64,000 nucleotides of DNA from Arion vulgaris (Eukaryota; Mollusca; Gastropoda; Stylommatophora; Arionidae): contig CM036767.1 in NCBI GenBank assembly GCA_020796225.1, forward strand, positions 10,093,927-10,157,926, read 5' to 3'. The notes beneath the pieces are model-generated. The model was not told where the DNA came from, did no database searches, and was given only the letters and a program-made list of their open reading frames with translations. A program made the translations under genes and the position numbers. Positions 54,195 through 64,000 of the stretch are shown piece by piece. Positions within the stretch are counted from its first letter, which is position 1. Every line of letters starts with the position of its first letter.

Positions 54195-57100
54195 TCATCA
54201 TGTTCTTAGTTTACTGTAGATCACAAACTGGACAGTCAGTTTCAAGTCTGTCATGTTTCCCCTAAGCTTAGTTTACTGTAGATCACAAACTGGGCAGTCA
54301 GTTTCAAGTCTGTCATGTTTCCCCTAAGCTTAGTTTACTGTAGATCACAAACTGGGCAGTCAGTTTCAGGTCTGTCATGTTTCCTAAGCTTAGCTTACTG
54401 TAGACTACAAACTGGACAGTCAGTTTCAAGTCTGTCATGTTTCCCCTAAGCTTAGTTTACTGTAGACTACAAACTGGGCAGTCAGTTTCAAGTCTGTCAT
54501 GTTTCCTCTAAGCTTAGTTTACTGTAGACTACAAACTGGACAGTCAGTTTCAAGTCTGTCATGTTTCCCCTAAGCTTAGTTTACTGTAGACTACAAACTG
54601 GACAGTCAGTTTCAAGTCTGTCATGTTTCCCCTAAGCTTAGCTTACTGTAGACTACAAACTGGACAGTCAGTTTCAAGTCTGTCATGTTTCCCCTAAGCT
54701 TAGTTTACTGTAGACTACAAACTGGGCAGTCAGTTTCAAGTCTGTCATGTTTCCTCTAAGCTTAGTTTACTGTAGACTACAAACTGGGCAGTCAGTTTCA
54801 AGTCTGTCATGTTTCCTCTAAGCTTAGTTTACTGTAGACTACAAACTGGGCAGTCAGTTTCAAGTCTGTCATGTTTCCTAAGCTTAGCTTACTGTAGACT
54901 ACAAACTGGGCAGTCAGTTTCAAGTCTGTCATGTTTCCCCTAAGCTTAGCTTACTGTAGACTACAAACTGGACAGTCAGTTTCAAGTCTGTCATGTTTCC
55001 CCTAAGCTTAGTTTACTGTAGACTACAAACTGGACAGTCAGTTTCAAGTCTGTCATGTTTCCCCTAAGCTTAGCTTACTGTAGACTACAAACTGGGCAGT
55101 CAGTTTCAAGTCTGTCATGTTTCCTCTAAGCTTAGTTTACTGTAGACTACAAACTGGACAGTCAGTTTCAAGTCTGTCATGTTTCCCCTAAGCTTAGTTT
55201 ACTGTAGACTACAAACTGGACAGTCAGTTTCAAGTCTGTCATGTTTCCCCTAAGCTTAGTTTACTGTAAACTACAAACTGGACAGTCAGTTTCAAGTCTG
55301 TCATGTTTCCCCTAAGCTTAGTTTACTGTAGACTACAAACTGGGCAGTCAGTTTCAAGTCTGTCATGTTTCCTCTAAGCTTAGTTTACTGTAGACTACAA
55401 ACTGGACAGTCAGTTTCAAGTCTGTCATGTTTCCCCTAAGCTTAGTTTACTGTAGACTACAAACTGGACAGTCAGTTTCAAGTCTGTCATGTTTCCCCTA
55501 AGCTTAGTTTACTGTAGACTACAAACTGGGCAGTCAGTTTCAAGTCTGTCATGTTTCCTCTAAGCTTAGTTTACTGTAGACTACAAACTGGACAGTCAGT
55601 TTCAAGTCTGTCATGTTTCCCCTAAGCTTAGCTTACTGTAGACTACAAACTGGACAGTCAGTTTCAAGTCTGTCATGTTTCCCCTAAGCTTAGCTTACTG
55701 TAGACTACAAACTGGGCAGTCAGTTTCAAGTCTGTCATGTTTCCCCTAAGCTTAGTTTACTGTAGACTACAAACTGGGCAGTCAGTTTCAAGTCTGTCAT
55801 GTTTCCTCTAAGCTTAGTTTACTGTAGACTACAAACTGGGCAGTCAGTTTCAAGTCTGTCATGTTTCCCCTAAGCTTAGCTTACTGTAGACTACAAACTG
55901 GGCAGTCAGTTTCAAGTCTGTCATGTTTCCCCTAAGCTTAGCTTACTGTAGACTACAAACTGGACAGTCAGTTTCAAGTCTGTCATGTTTCCCCTAAGCT
56001 TAGTTTACTGTAGACTACAAACTGGACAGTCAGTTTCAAGTCTGTCATGTTTCCCCTAAGCTTAGCTTACTGTAGACTACAAACTGGGCAGTCAGTTTCA
56101 AGTCTGTCATGTTTCCTCTAAGCTTAGTTTACTGTAGACTACAAACTGGACAGTCAGTTTCAAGTCTGTCATGTTTCCCCTAAGCTTAGTTTACTGTAGA
56201 CTACAAACTGGACAGTCAGTTTCAAGTCTGTCATGTTTCCCCTAAGCTTAGTTTACTGTAAACTACAAACTGGACAGTCAGTTTCAAGTCTGTCATGTTT
56301 CCCCTAAGCTTAGTTTACTGTAGACTACAAACTGGGCAGTCAGTTTCAAGTCTGTCATGTTTCCTCTAAGCTTAGTTTACTGTAAACTACAAACTGGACA
56401 GTCAGTTTCAAGTCTGTCATGTTTCCCCTAAGCTTAGTTTACTGTAGACTACAAACTGGGCAGTCAGTTTCAAGTCTGTCATGTTTCCCCTAAGCTTAGT
56501 TTACTGTAAACTACAAACTGGACAGTCAGTTTCAAGTCTGTCATGTTTCCCCTAAGCTTAGCTTACTGTAGACTACAAACTGGGCAGTCAGTTTCAAGTC
56601 TGTCATGTTTCCTAAGCTTAGCTTACTGTAGACTACAAACTGGGCAGTCAGTTTCAAGTCTGTCATGTTTCCCCTAAGCTTAGTTTACTGTAGACTACAA
56701 ACTGGACAGTCAGTTTCAAGTCTGTCATGTTTCCCTAGCTTAGCTTACTGTAGACTACAAACTGGGCAGTCAGTTTCAAGTCTGTCATGTTTCCTAAGCT
56801 TAGCTTACTGTAGACTACAAACTGGGCAGTCAGTTTCAAGTCTGTCATGTTTCCACTAAGCTTAGCTTACTGTAGACTACAAACTCGGCAGTCAGTTTCA
56901 AGTCTGTCATGTTTCCCCTAAGCTTAGTTTACTGTAGACTACAAACTGGACAGTCAGTTTCAAGTCTGTCATGTTTCCCCTAAGCTTAGTTTACTGTAGA
57001 TCACAAACTGGGCAGTCAGTTTCAAGTCTGTCATGTTTCCCCTAAGCTTAGTTTACTGTAGACTACAAACTGGGCAGTCAGTTTCAAGTCTGTCATGTTT

Positions 57101-57540
57101 CCTCTAAGCTTAGTTTACTGTAGACTACAAACTGGACAGTCAGTTTCAAGTCTGTCATGTTTCCCCTAAGCTTAGTTTACTGTAGACTACAAACTGGGCA
57201 GTCAGTTTCAAGTCTATCATGTTTCCCCTAAGCTTAGTTTACTGTAGACTACAAACTGGGCAGTCAGTTTCAAGTCTGTCATGTTTCCTAAGCTTAGCTT
57301 ACTGTAGACTACAAACTGGGCAGTCAGTTTCAAGTCTATCATGTTTCCCCTAAGCTTAGTTTACTGTAGACTACAAACTGGGCAGTCAGTTTCAAGTCTG
57401 TCATGTTTCCCCTAAGCTTAGTTTACTGTAGACTACAAACTGGGCAGTCAGTTTCAAGTCTATCATGTTTCCCCTAAGCTTAGTTTACTGTAGATCAGAA
57501 ACTGGGCAGTCAGTTTCAGGTCTGTCATGTTTCACCAAAG
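54195..57540. repeat. 62-bp satellite array, 3.3 kb
   Basis: About 54 near-identical 62-bp monomers (CAGTCAGTTTCAAGTCTGTC, ATGTTTCCCCTAAGCTTAG, TTTACTGTAGACTACAAACT). Diagnostic variants are GGACAG/GGGCAG, CCCC/CCTC/short CC before TAAGC, and GTTTA/GCTTA. Edge monomers carry GATCACAAACTGG instead of GACTACAAACTGG. The monomer encodes part of a LINE C-terminus on the minus strand. Confidence 0.96.
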
Positions 57541-57665
57541 TTTGGTTTTCAGGTCGACAGCGTGTAGCCACATGTTGCTTCTCTGCTCACCCATGCGACA
57601 ACAGTCTTGCAGGACATGCTCCGGTGTCTGTTTCACCTGCTGACACTGGCAGAAAGCTGTTTGAC
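57530..57665 (-). pseudogene. LINE L7-like fragment adjoining the satellite
   Basis: Minus-strand AHVLQDCCRMGEQRSNMWLH-like reading, then AVDLKTKLW and NMTDLKLTAQFLIYSK, which is the satellite monomer itself. It marks the origin of the 62-bp array. Confidence 0.72.
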
Positions 57666-57819
57666 TTATTCATAGTTTTTAATTCCTTCTTTGCTTAAAC
57701 AAAAATGCTGTGCAATTTTCAGATTGGTCACAATTATAAAGATGTTTACAATTCTAACGATCTTGTCCTGCAATGGTATTCAATTTTGCCCCTGTTTTGC
57801 GAGAGGGGTAACAAGCAAA

Positions 57820-58365
57820 GATGTTAAGACTAGGATATAAAAAGCAAGGGGGAACTTTATTGCAATGTGTAAGATAAGGAAGTCAAATGAGATCAAAACA
57901 AACACAAATCTGAGAATATTTCAATCAAATGTGAAGTCAGTGCTGTTCTATGGCTCGAAACATGGAAGACAACAAAGAAACTGTCAGAAAACTGCAAACC
58001 TTCATAAATGGATGTTTACGTAGAATAGAGTGACTGAGATGGTAGGATACGATTACAAACGAGGAACTCGGAGAAAGAACTAAGCAGATACCAGTAGAGA
58101 AAGAACTAAGGAAGAGACGCTGGCGATGGATAGGACACACATTGAGAAGATCGACCGGAAGCATTGCAAGACAGGCACTGTTTTGGAACCCGCAGGGAAA
58201 AAGGGTACGGAAGACCTAGACAAACCTGGAAAAGAAAGCTGGAGACTGATATAAAAAGGATAGGCAAGACATGGAAATAATTGGAATAGATGGCAGGAGA
58301 GAGGAAGAGCTGGAAGAAATTTGTTGAAGACCTGTGCTCCGCTGAGAGTTGAAAGGTAAAGAAGA
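57820..58365 (+). pseudogene. LINE L5 3' fragment, frameshifted
   Basis: The same tail in plus orientation. The [23 protein letters not shown] region lies around 58095-58170 and the end GAAGACCTGTGCTCCGCTGA matches 32970. Confidence 0.75.
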
Positions 58366-58469
58366 AAAACACAGAGTAGGCATGAACAAAATGCTGTATA
58401 TATATATTCATAATTTGTTGTAAATCACCATTAATAACCACCATCATGAAGGTTAATACAATTGAATGG

Positions 58470-58790
58470 CTACTGCTGCCTTGTAGTTGAGTGGGGACAA
58501 TCAAAGCCTAGCGGAGCAAACCGTACACAAAACTGGATGGTAGGCAAACCAAGCAGTCCACTAAAAGACGGGTATAGCTGGGCAGATGACGCTCATCAGC
58601 CCGGGAGGGCAGGTCGTCTACGGATCGCTGCCCTGAAAGAAAATAGCAACCTTGTGGGTTTTGGCTGGGGACAGTAAAATGCTAACAGAGAGCGAACCCA
58701 GTAAACGCTGGTTGAAATCGAACACACCACCGAACGATAAGCACCTGAGCTCGAATAGGTACTGAAGGCTGTGCACGTACATCACGTTCT
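58470..58790 (-). mobile_element. Repeat family H
   Basis: An inverted copy relative to 1190: CCCGGGAGGGCAGGTCGTC, TGGCTGGGGACAGTAAAATG, ACCACCGAACGATAAGCACC. No tail or duplication was found. Confidence 0.6.
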
Positions 58791-59024
58791 TGATGTTTGA
58801 CTGCTTATATATCACAATAAAATGATAAAATTCGTATAAGAACGATCGCGAGAGAGAGAGAGAGAGAGAAAAAAGAAAATGGCAGAGATTAAAAATCCTA
58901 AAATTGCATGTACAAACAAATTAAAAGGGTAGAGACCACGAGACAGACCAAGAAAACAATATCCAGGAACATTGAAGTAGACTTACAAATAATGAGAGCC
59001 AACAGAAGGGAGTAAGGGAAGCGA

Positions 59025-59258
59025 ACGTGTGTTGCTGGGCTCGCAAGGGGAGTAAAGAATAGTAACAATGCGACCTACAAGGCATGTCGTAAGAGGTGAC
59101 TAAAAGGTAAATAAAAAGCGTAGAAGAATCGAATGTGCTGACCTGCTCGTAGACGCATAACTGGCACAACGTACAATCGTACTTACGCTCAGATCACATA
59201 CAAATCAGAGTGGTTTAACAAGTCATCGACATGGAGCATTTGAAGAAGAAGAAGAAGG
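59025..59258 (+). mobile_element. SINE-B
   Basis: A full-length copy with a small deletion after the core, ending in GAAGAAGAAGAAG. It precedes the RNase H LINE fragment at 59270. Confidence 0.8.
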
Positions 59259-59269
59259 TAAGAGAATGC

Positions 59270-59870
59270 CGATCACATATATAAATAGAGGCGGGTGATA
59301 TCTACAGCAATCCAGTACAGAAAACTGCCATGCCTACAGACCCTACTGTCTAAACTGTGCAAGCAGCGCAAGGTCGTCTTGCAGTGGATACCGTCTCACT
59401 GTGGAATACCAGGAAATGAAATAGCAGACCGACTGGTGAAAGAAGGTGCAGGGGAGCAGCCGGATGTGTCAGTTACCTACCACCAAAAGAAAAGGATGAT
59501 TAAATCAATGAGAAAGCCACAAATACCGACACAAGACGATTACTATAATATGAGCAGATTGGAACAAGTTGTTATTCTGCGCCTTAGAACAGGACACAAT
59601 TGACTCCACAGTCATATGTATACACAATTCAAGATTGACAATTCAGTCATGTGTACAGGCACACCAGACTGCAGAGCACATACTTCAAGACTGCCCCTAA
59701 TATGATACACTGAGGCTAACTCACTGGCCTAACGAAACATCACTCGACAGAAAACTACATGGACCTCTGTGTGAGCTACAACAGACAATGAAGTTTATAC
59801 AAGAGACAACGTTGAAATATAGACAAATTTCAAGCGAACGAAAGGAACGAAGTAAGGATTCACAGGAATG
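59270..59870 (+). pseudogene. LINE with RNase H domain, C-terminal part (L7 type)
   Basis: VVLQWIPSHCGIPGNEIADR is a classic RNase H signature of I/Jockey-type LINEs. RLEQVVILRLRTGHN follows, then, after a stop and frameshift, a zinc-knuckle-like CRAHTSRLPL region and the C-terminal tail. Confidence 0.85.
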
Positions 59871-59879
59871 AGTCGCAAA

Positions 59880-60502
59880 TGCTCGGAAAGCTGAAAAAGA
59901 CATTTTACTTTCTTAATTCATTTATCTTGATATATCGCTAGAAAATGTTGCGTTGTACATTTGTTACTTGATTATCGCTAGAAGATGTTGCGTTGCACAT
60001 TTGTTCAAATATCTTTCTCGTTATAACTGCATCCGAATTTCATTCATTCAACCATGAATCGAGAAGTGCACACACAGGGTTCAAGACTAACTAAAACCCG
60101 CATACATTTTATACCCAAACATTGAAATATCAAAGCTGGTCCGTCACACAACCAACGGGTCGCCTCACAAAACCAATGAATAGACCAGCGGGCGGGGGAA
60201 CACTTAGAAAAGCGAAATCTGCCATTTCTGAATAGCTGGCTTCCATTCTGAAACCCTAGACCAAGTTTGCAAAGGAAAATAAATATTGTATGGCAAGTTT
60301 AGTACTGAATTCCGTTTATGGAATGCATTTGAGACATTTTGTTTTGATTTCTGTGGTATTTGAAAAATCACTGAAATTATTTTGTTACAATAGCTTCAAC
60401 TGTTCAATCTACCGTATGTGAAATAGTTTGAAAGTGTCGTTCTTAACATCAATATTGAACAAAGTCAAAGTAAATAAGTCGGTTTTACCATCTAGTGTAT
60501 AT
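59880..60502. other. No feature recognised
   Basis: Contains a short direct duplication (ATATCGCTAGAAAATGTTGC and a similar copy 40 bp later, at about 59931 and 59975). Nothing else. Confidence 0.4.
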
Positions 60503-60735
60503 GGCGCGCCTGTAGCTTAAGCGGTAGTGCGCTCTATCCCAACCAAACCGAACCTGTTTCAAACACAGAGCCAGGCAATTTCGTTTCCGTGGTTTTTTTT
60601 ACTAAAGGTAAAAATAGACTTCACCGTTCAGAAAGGAATGACAAACTACTAAACGTATAGGTGGTGCCTTGAAAAATCAACGACTTGTTTACTGTGGTCG
60701 ATGGCTACTCCTGTAAAGGATATACCACGATTTTC
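60503..60735 (+). mobile_element. SINE-D, divergent
   Basis: Head GCGCGCCTGTAGCTTAAGCG with body GAATGACAAACTACTAAACG. It is close to the 31196 and 33652 subfamily. Confidence 0.75.
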
Positions 60736-60764
60736 GTTTCATTTCACCAACTCCATGATCCACC

Positions 60765-61112
60765 TTGGGAAATACAATACTAAATAAACACGGATATAAC
60801 ACAACAAGGGCGACTCATCTGGTCCTGGACGCAAATTAAAGCTCCCACCTGTAAACTTAACGGCAAGAGTGGACAACCACACGCAAATTAAAGCTCCCAC
60901 CTGTACACTTAACGGCAAGAGTTGACAACCACTTCCATGAAACCACCTGGGAAAAGACAATAGACAATATGAAGACCACACTAAACAAACACGGATATAG
61001 CACAAGGGCGACTCATCTGGCCATGTGACGCTAATTAAAGCTCCCACCCATACGTTCAATGGCAAGAGTGGACAACCAATACCACCATCCACCTGGGAAC
61101 AGACAATAGACT
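60765..61112 (+). pseudogene. LINE L1 3' end, internally repeated
   Basis: The L1 3' end appears about three times in partial tandem (ATTAAAGCTCCCACC at about 60836, 60894 and 61034; GACAATAGACAATATGAAG between copies). The junctions suggest local duplication of a LINE tail. Confidence 0.7.
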
Positions 61113-61507
61113 CACAACATTTTTTGTTGGTTCGATTTGAAAAGCGTTTGCAATATGCATTAGTATAATATACAGCCTACCTTCGATATGGAGACATGAT
61201 GATGATGATGGTAGTGATGATGATGATAGTGATGATGATGATAGTGATGAAGTATTTTCCCATACTTGCAACATCGTATCATCTCTGAAGAGTGTCACGT
61301 GAGGAGAGGTTTGCATAAATGGACATTACATTCCTTCTGGTAGTCTGACGATTGTGGAGCGGCTGACCGAATTGATTAGTGCGAGGCTCCCATACAGGAG
61401 ACTCGGGTTCAATTCACAGTGATACGGCCAATAAGTTATTTTTTTCTGCCGAGGACATAAAGAAAACATAATAACCTGAACAATTTCATGAACTTTCGTG
61501 GACTGCA

Positions 61508-61869
<362 letters not shown>

Positions 61870-61870
<1 letters not shown>

Positions 61871-62105
61871 TCCAGTCCCGATTGACACATAAGACTTCCA
61901 CAAGAGACTTCCACTGTTACCGTTCTTCTGCATTTCTACTAACCGTCTCCCACGTCAGGCCACACTCCTTCAACTCTCTCTTCCCCGTTCTTCTCCATGT
62001 TTCCTTTGGACGTCCAGACTTTCTCGTCCCATCCACCTCAGAGCTGTCCTTGGCAATACCCCCACTCGCATACGACATACATGTCCAAACCACCTTCATC
62101 TTCAC
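61870..62105 (-). pseudogene. LINE L6 3' fragment
   Basis: Minus-strand [32 protein letters not shown], then CVNRDWKRI. It starts where the tetranucleotide tract ends. Confidence 0.75.
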
Positions 62106-62799
62106 CTCTTAATGATGATCTCCAAGGATGCACAATCTGTTCGATTCAAAAGCTCCTCATTTGTTACTAGCTATGCGGCCATTAAATTCCACAGGCATAT
62201 GCCCATCCTGCCCTACACTGCCCCCAAAATAACCAATATTACAGGCAATAACGACCGCCTGACAATATAAATTCCCCTAAACAGTTCAAGACCAGTTCGG
62301 AAAGATTCCTTTTTCTACTGTTACTCTGACAGTTGTAAAGGCCTTGTGTTACAGGAACTCCCCCATCTGACATCTCTTAATCATTGTACACACTTCTAAA
62401 AGCTGATGGCTACGATTTTTCAGTACTGAATGGAAATAAGGATACAAGTAGTCAAAGAATAATAGAAAGGAGGTACAGCCGTGTTTACTCTTAGTTTTGA
62501 AGTGGAGTACATTGTGGAGGAGAGTTGTAGAGAATAGATAAGAGGGAGTGAGTGAGGAGGAGGGGTGTGTCGTTTTGGAATAAGTCAGGAACGGTTAAAA
62601 TTGTGCTAATTTTTTTTTTATTTTTTATTTTTCGATCGTGAGAATAAAATATAATTTATTGTTAGAAATGTGACTATTTCTATTATGTTAGTGATTATGT
62701 TAGGTATTATGATTATAGATCGAAGGGAGGAGTTGGTTCAGGTGCGTGTTTCAAAATGTCAACATGAAAAAAGTAAAGGTTTGAAACTTTATATTAGGT
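62106..62799. other. No feature recognised
   Basis: Unique-looking, with an A/T-rich stretch near 62610-62690. Confidence 0.4.
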
Positions 62800-62930
62800 A
62801 TACGATGAGTGCAGGATGTCATTGATGATCTGAGAATGACTGCTGCTGATGTCGGCCAACTTGCACAGAACAGAGAGTTTTTCAGGAATGCTGTCATGGG
62901 AGCCAGGTTCCGGAAGGGACAAACTAGATT
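62800..62930 (+). pseudogene. LINE L2-like 3' fragment
   Basis: VQDVIDDLRMTAADVGQLAQ..NREFFRNAVMGARFRKG in one frame. The rest is lost. Followed by SINE-B. Confidence 0.72.
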
Positions 62931-62936
62931 GGGTAT

Positions 62937-63187
62937 ACGTCCGTCTGTTGTCGGGGCTCGAAAGGGGAGCAAAGAATAGTAGCACTACGACTTACAAGGC
63001 ATGCCGTAAGAGGTGATTGAGATAGGGACGTAGGAAGCTACCTAGTAAATAAAAGCGTCGCAGAAATTGGATGTGCTGGTCTACTTGTAGATGCATAACT
63101 GGTACAACGTACGATCGATCTTAGGCTCAAATCACATACAAATAACAAAGAGTCGTGTTTAACAAGTGGATGATATGGAGAGTTCGT
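62937..63187 (+). mobile_element. SINE-B
   Basis: A full-length plus-strand copy with head GTTGTCGGGGCTCGAAAGG and the core GGCATGCCGTAAGAGG (one change). It lies between an L2 3' fragment and a SINE-E-like piece. Confidence 0.8.
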
Positions 63188-63188
63188 T

Positions 63189-63360
63189 TTTTACTGTAAC
63201 GGCTCTCAGATCAACCCTGCCTCAAGTGGGAACAAAGAAGAGCACTGAGAAGTAAACACAGTCTGCATGACGTTGACCACATCACACATGTTATGACGAT
63301 GGTCAATGAAAAAATACGGACCCAACACCGTATTGTCTACTATACCTCGTGGTATGAAAA
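63189..63360 (+). mobile_element. SINE-E-like, headless
   Basis: The 3' two-thirds of the family, with GTTGACCACATCACACATG and CCTCGTGGTATGAAAAAG. Another divergent relative lies at 53213-53400, and a short fragment at 53875-53930 (GATGTCGACCACATAACCCG). Confidence 0.65.
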
Positions 63361-64000
63361 AGAGATTCTTAACTTTTTTTCCATTGTGACAATAATGTCA
63401 AGATTTCGAATCTGATATCAAAGTCTTGGACTTCCTACTTCCTAACTATCGTTTTGCTTCACACTCTAAGGACAAGGTTAAGGACATATGTTTGTTTTCG
63501 TCTGAGACCATCCAGGCATGGCCAGATAGCTACTGACTGACACTTGTGTACATTTGGAGTCTGCGGACCGCATCGAAGCCCTCTGGACAACTTTGAATCC
63601 GTCCATGTTGTAGAGAATGTCAAGGGCAACAGCTACACTGGTAACCATGATCCGTGGAGGTTGTCAAATATTTGTTTTACCTGGCGGGTTCCCTAATAGC
63701 AGGTCATAGTTTACTTCCTTAATTTTCCAGTTTCTCCAACTTCCGATGCGATGGCTGTCTTACCTGCTATATTGACTATTCATTTTCTGTTCATCAGGTG
63801 TGTGCTCTATTTATCATTTCTGACGTTGCTGCAAAAATTAGACAAACTATTTATGTTTCAATATAATTTTGATGTTTCTTAAACTTTGAAAACAATATAG
63901 GATATTCTTCTTCTTCTTCCAAAGTTTTCAGACATCGATTTGTATACTTTTAAAGTAGTTAGTGAGTCAACTGGAGTCATGTACATCTCCGTAGAGCTTG
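63361..64000. other. No feature recognised
   Basis: Unique-looking to the window end. No exon-like frame with splice signals was found. Confidence 0.4.

Noticed and set aside
54195..57540. CRISPR array
   Set aside because: Monomers are directly tandem with no unique spacers, and the context is eukaryotic; it is a satellite.

Overview
This is animal nuclear DNA, AT-rich and extremely rich in repeats. It shows GT/AG splice sites, tRNA-derived SINEs, non-LTR retrotransposon (LINE) debris, MITEs, kilobase minisatellites and di-, tetra- and pentanucleotide runs. There is no operon structure, rRNA or intact tRNA gene. An invertebrate is likely and a mollusc is a plausible guess, but no species can be named from the sequence. 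Several arrays and one transposase carry single-base indels that could be real decay or assembly error.

Only one stretch looks like a host gene. An ATG-initiated exon at about 23.53-24.46 kb (291 codons, Ser/Thr/Asn/Gln/His-rich) ends at a good splice donor. A phase-compatible second exon lies at about 27.56-27.78 kb. The putative intron is filled with a 34-bp minisatellite, a SINE, a LINE that is itself split by a SINE, and a 55-bp minisatellite. A second, weaker exon candidate lies at 16.44-16.69 kb.

Nearly everything else is transposable. (1) LINE 3' fragments of about ten types, labelled L1-L11 here: reverse-transcriptase C-termini, RNase H tails and zinc-knuckle tails. (2) SINE families labelled A-H here. 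A and B share a central core (GGCATGTCGTAAGAGGCGAC) and end in GAA repeats. C, D, E and F have tRNA-like A/B-box heads. (3) DNA elements: a 2.17-kb IS630/Tc1/mariner-type transposon at 11,082-13,255 with 106-bp inverted repeats and an unusually long second-D-to-E spacing; a hAT-like MITE with 8-bp duplications; a 361-369-bp MITE with 7-bp duplications; and a TA-flanked MITE. (4) Tandem arrays with units of 12, 21, 22, 32, 34, 48, 55, about 60, 62 and about 78 bp, and a CTAT/CCAT tract.

Target-site duplications I could read directly (7-14 bp) let many insertions be ordered. Examples are a SINE inside a reverse-transcriptase frame, a SINE inside a SINE that also holds a MITE, and a LINE inside a DNA element. 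The most notable structural theme is that at least four tandem arrays, including the 3.3-kb 62-bp satellite, are amplified pieces of LINE 3' coding sequence. Family letters and numbers are local labels, not database names.

Layout: 0-9 kb SINE and LINE debris with 22-bp and 32-bp arrays; 9-14 kb DNA transposons; 14-17 kb nested SINEs; 17.1-18.9 kb 21-bp array; 19-23 kb nested SINEs; 23.5-27.8 kb candidate gene; 28-40 kb LINE/SINE/MITE mosaic; 41 kb and 44 kb arrays; 45-54 kb mosaic; 54.2-57.5 kb satellite; 57.5-64 kb mosaic with a tetranucleotide tract.
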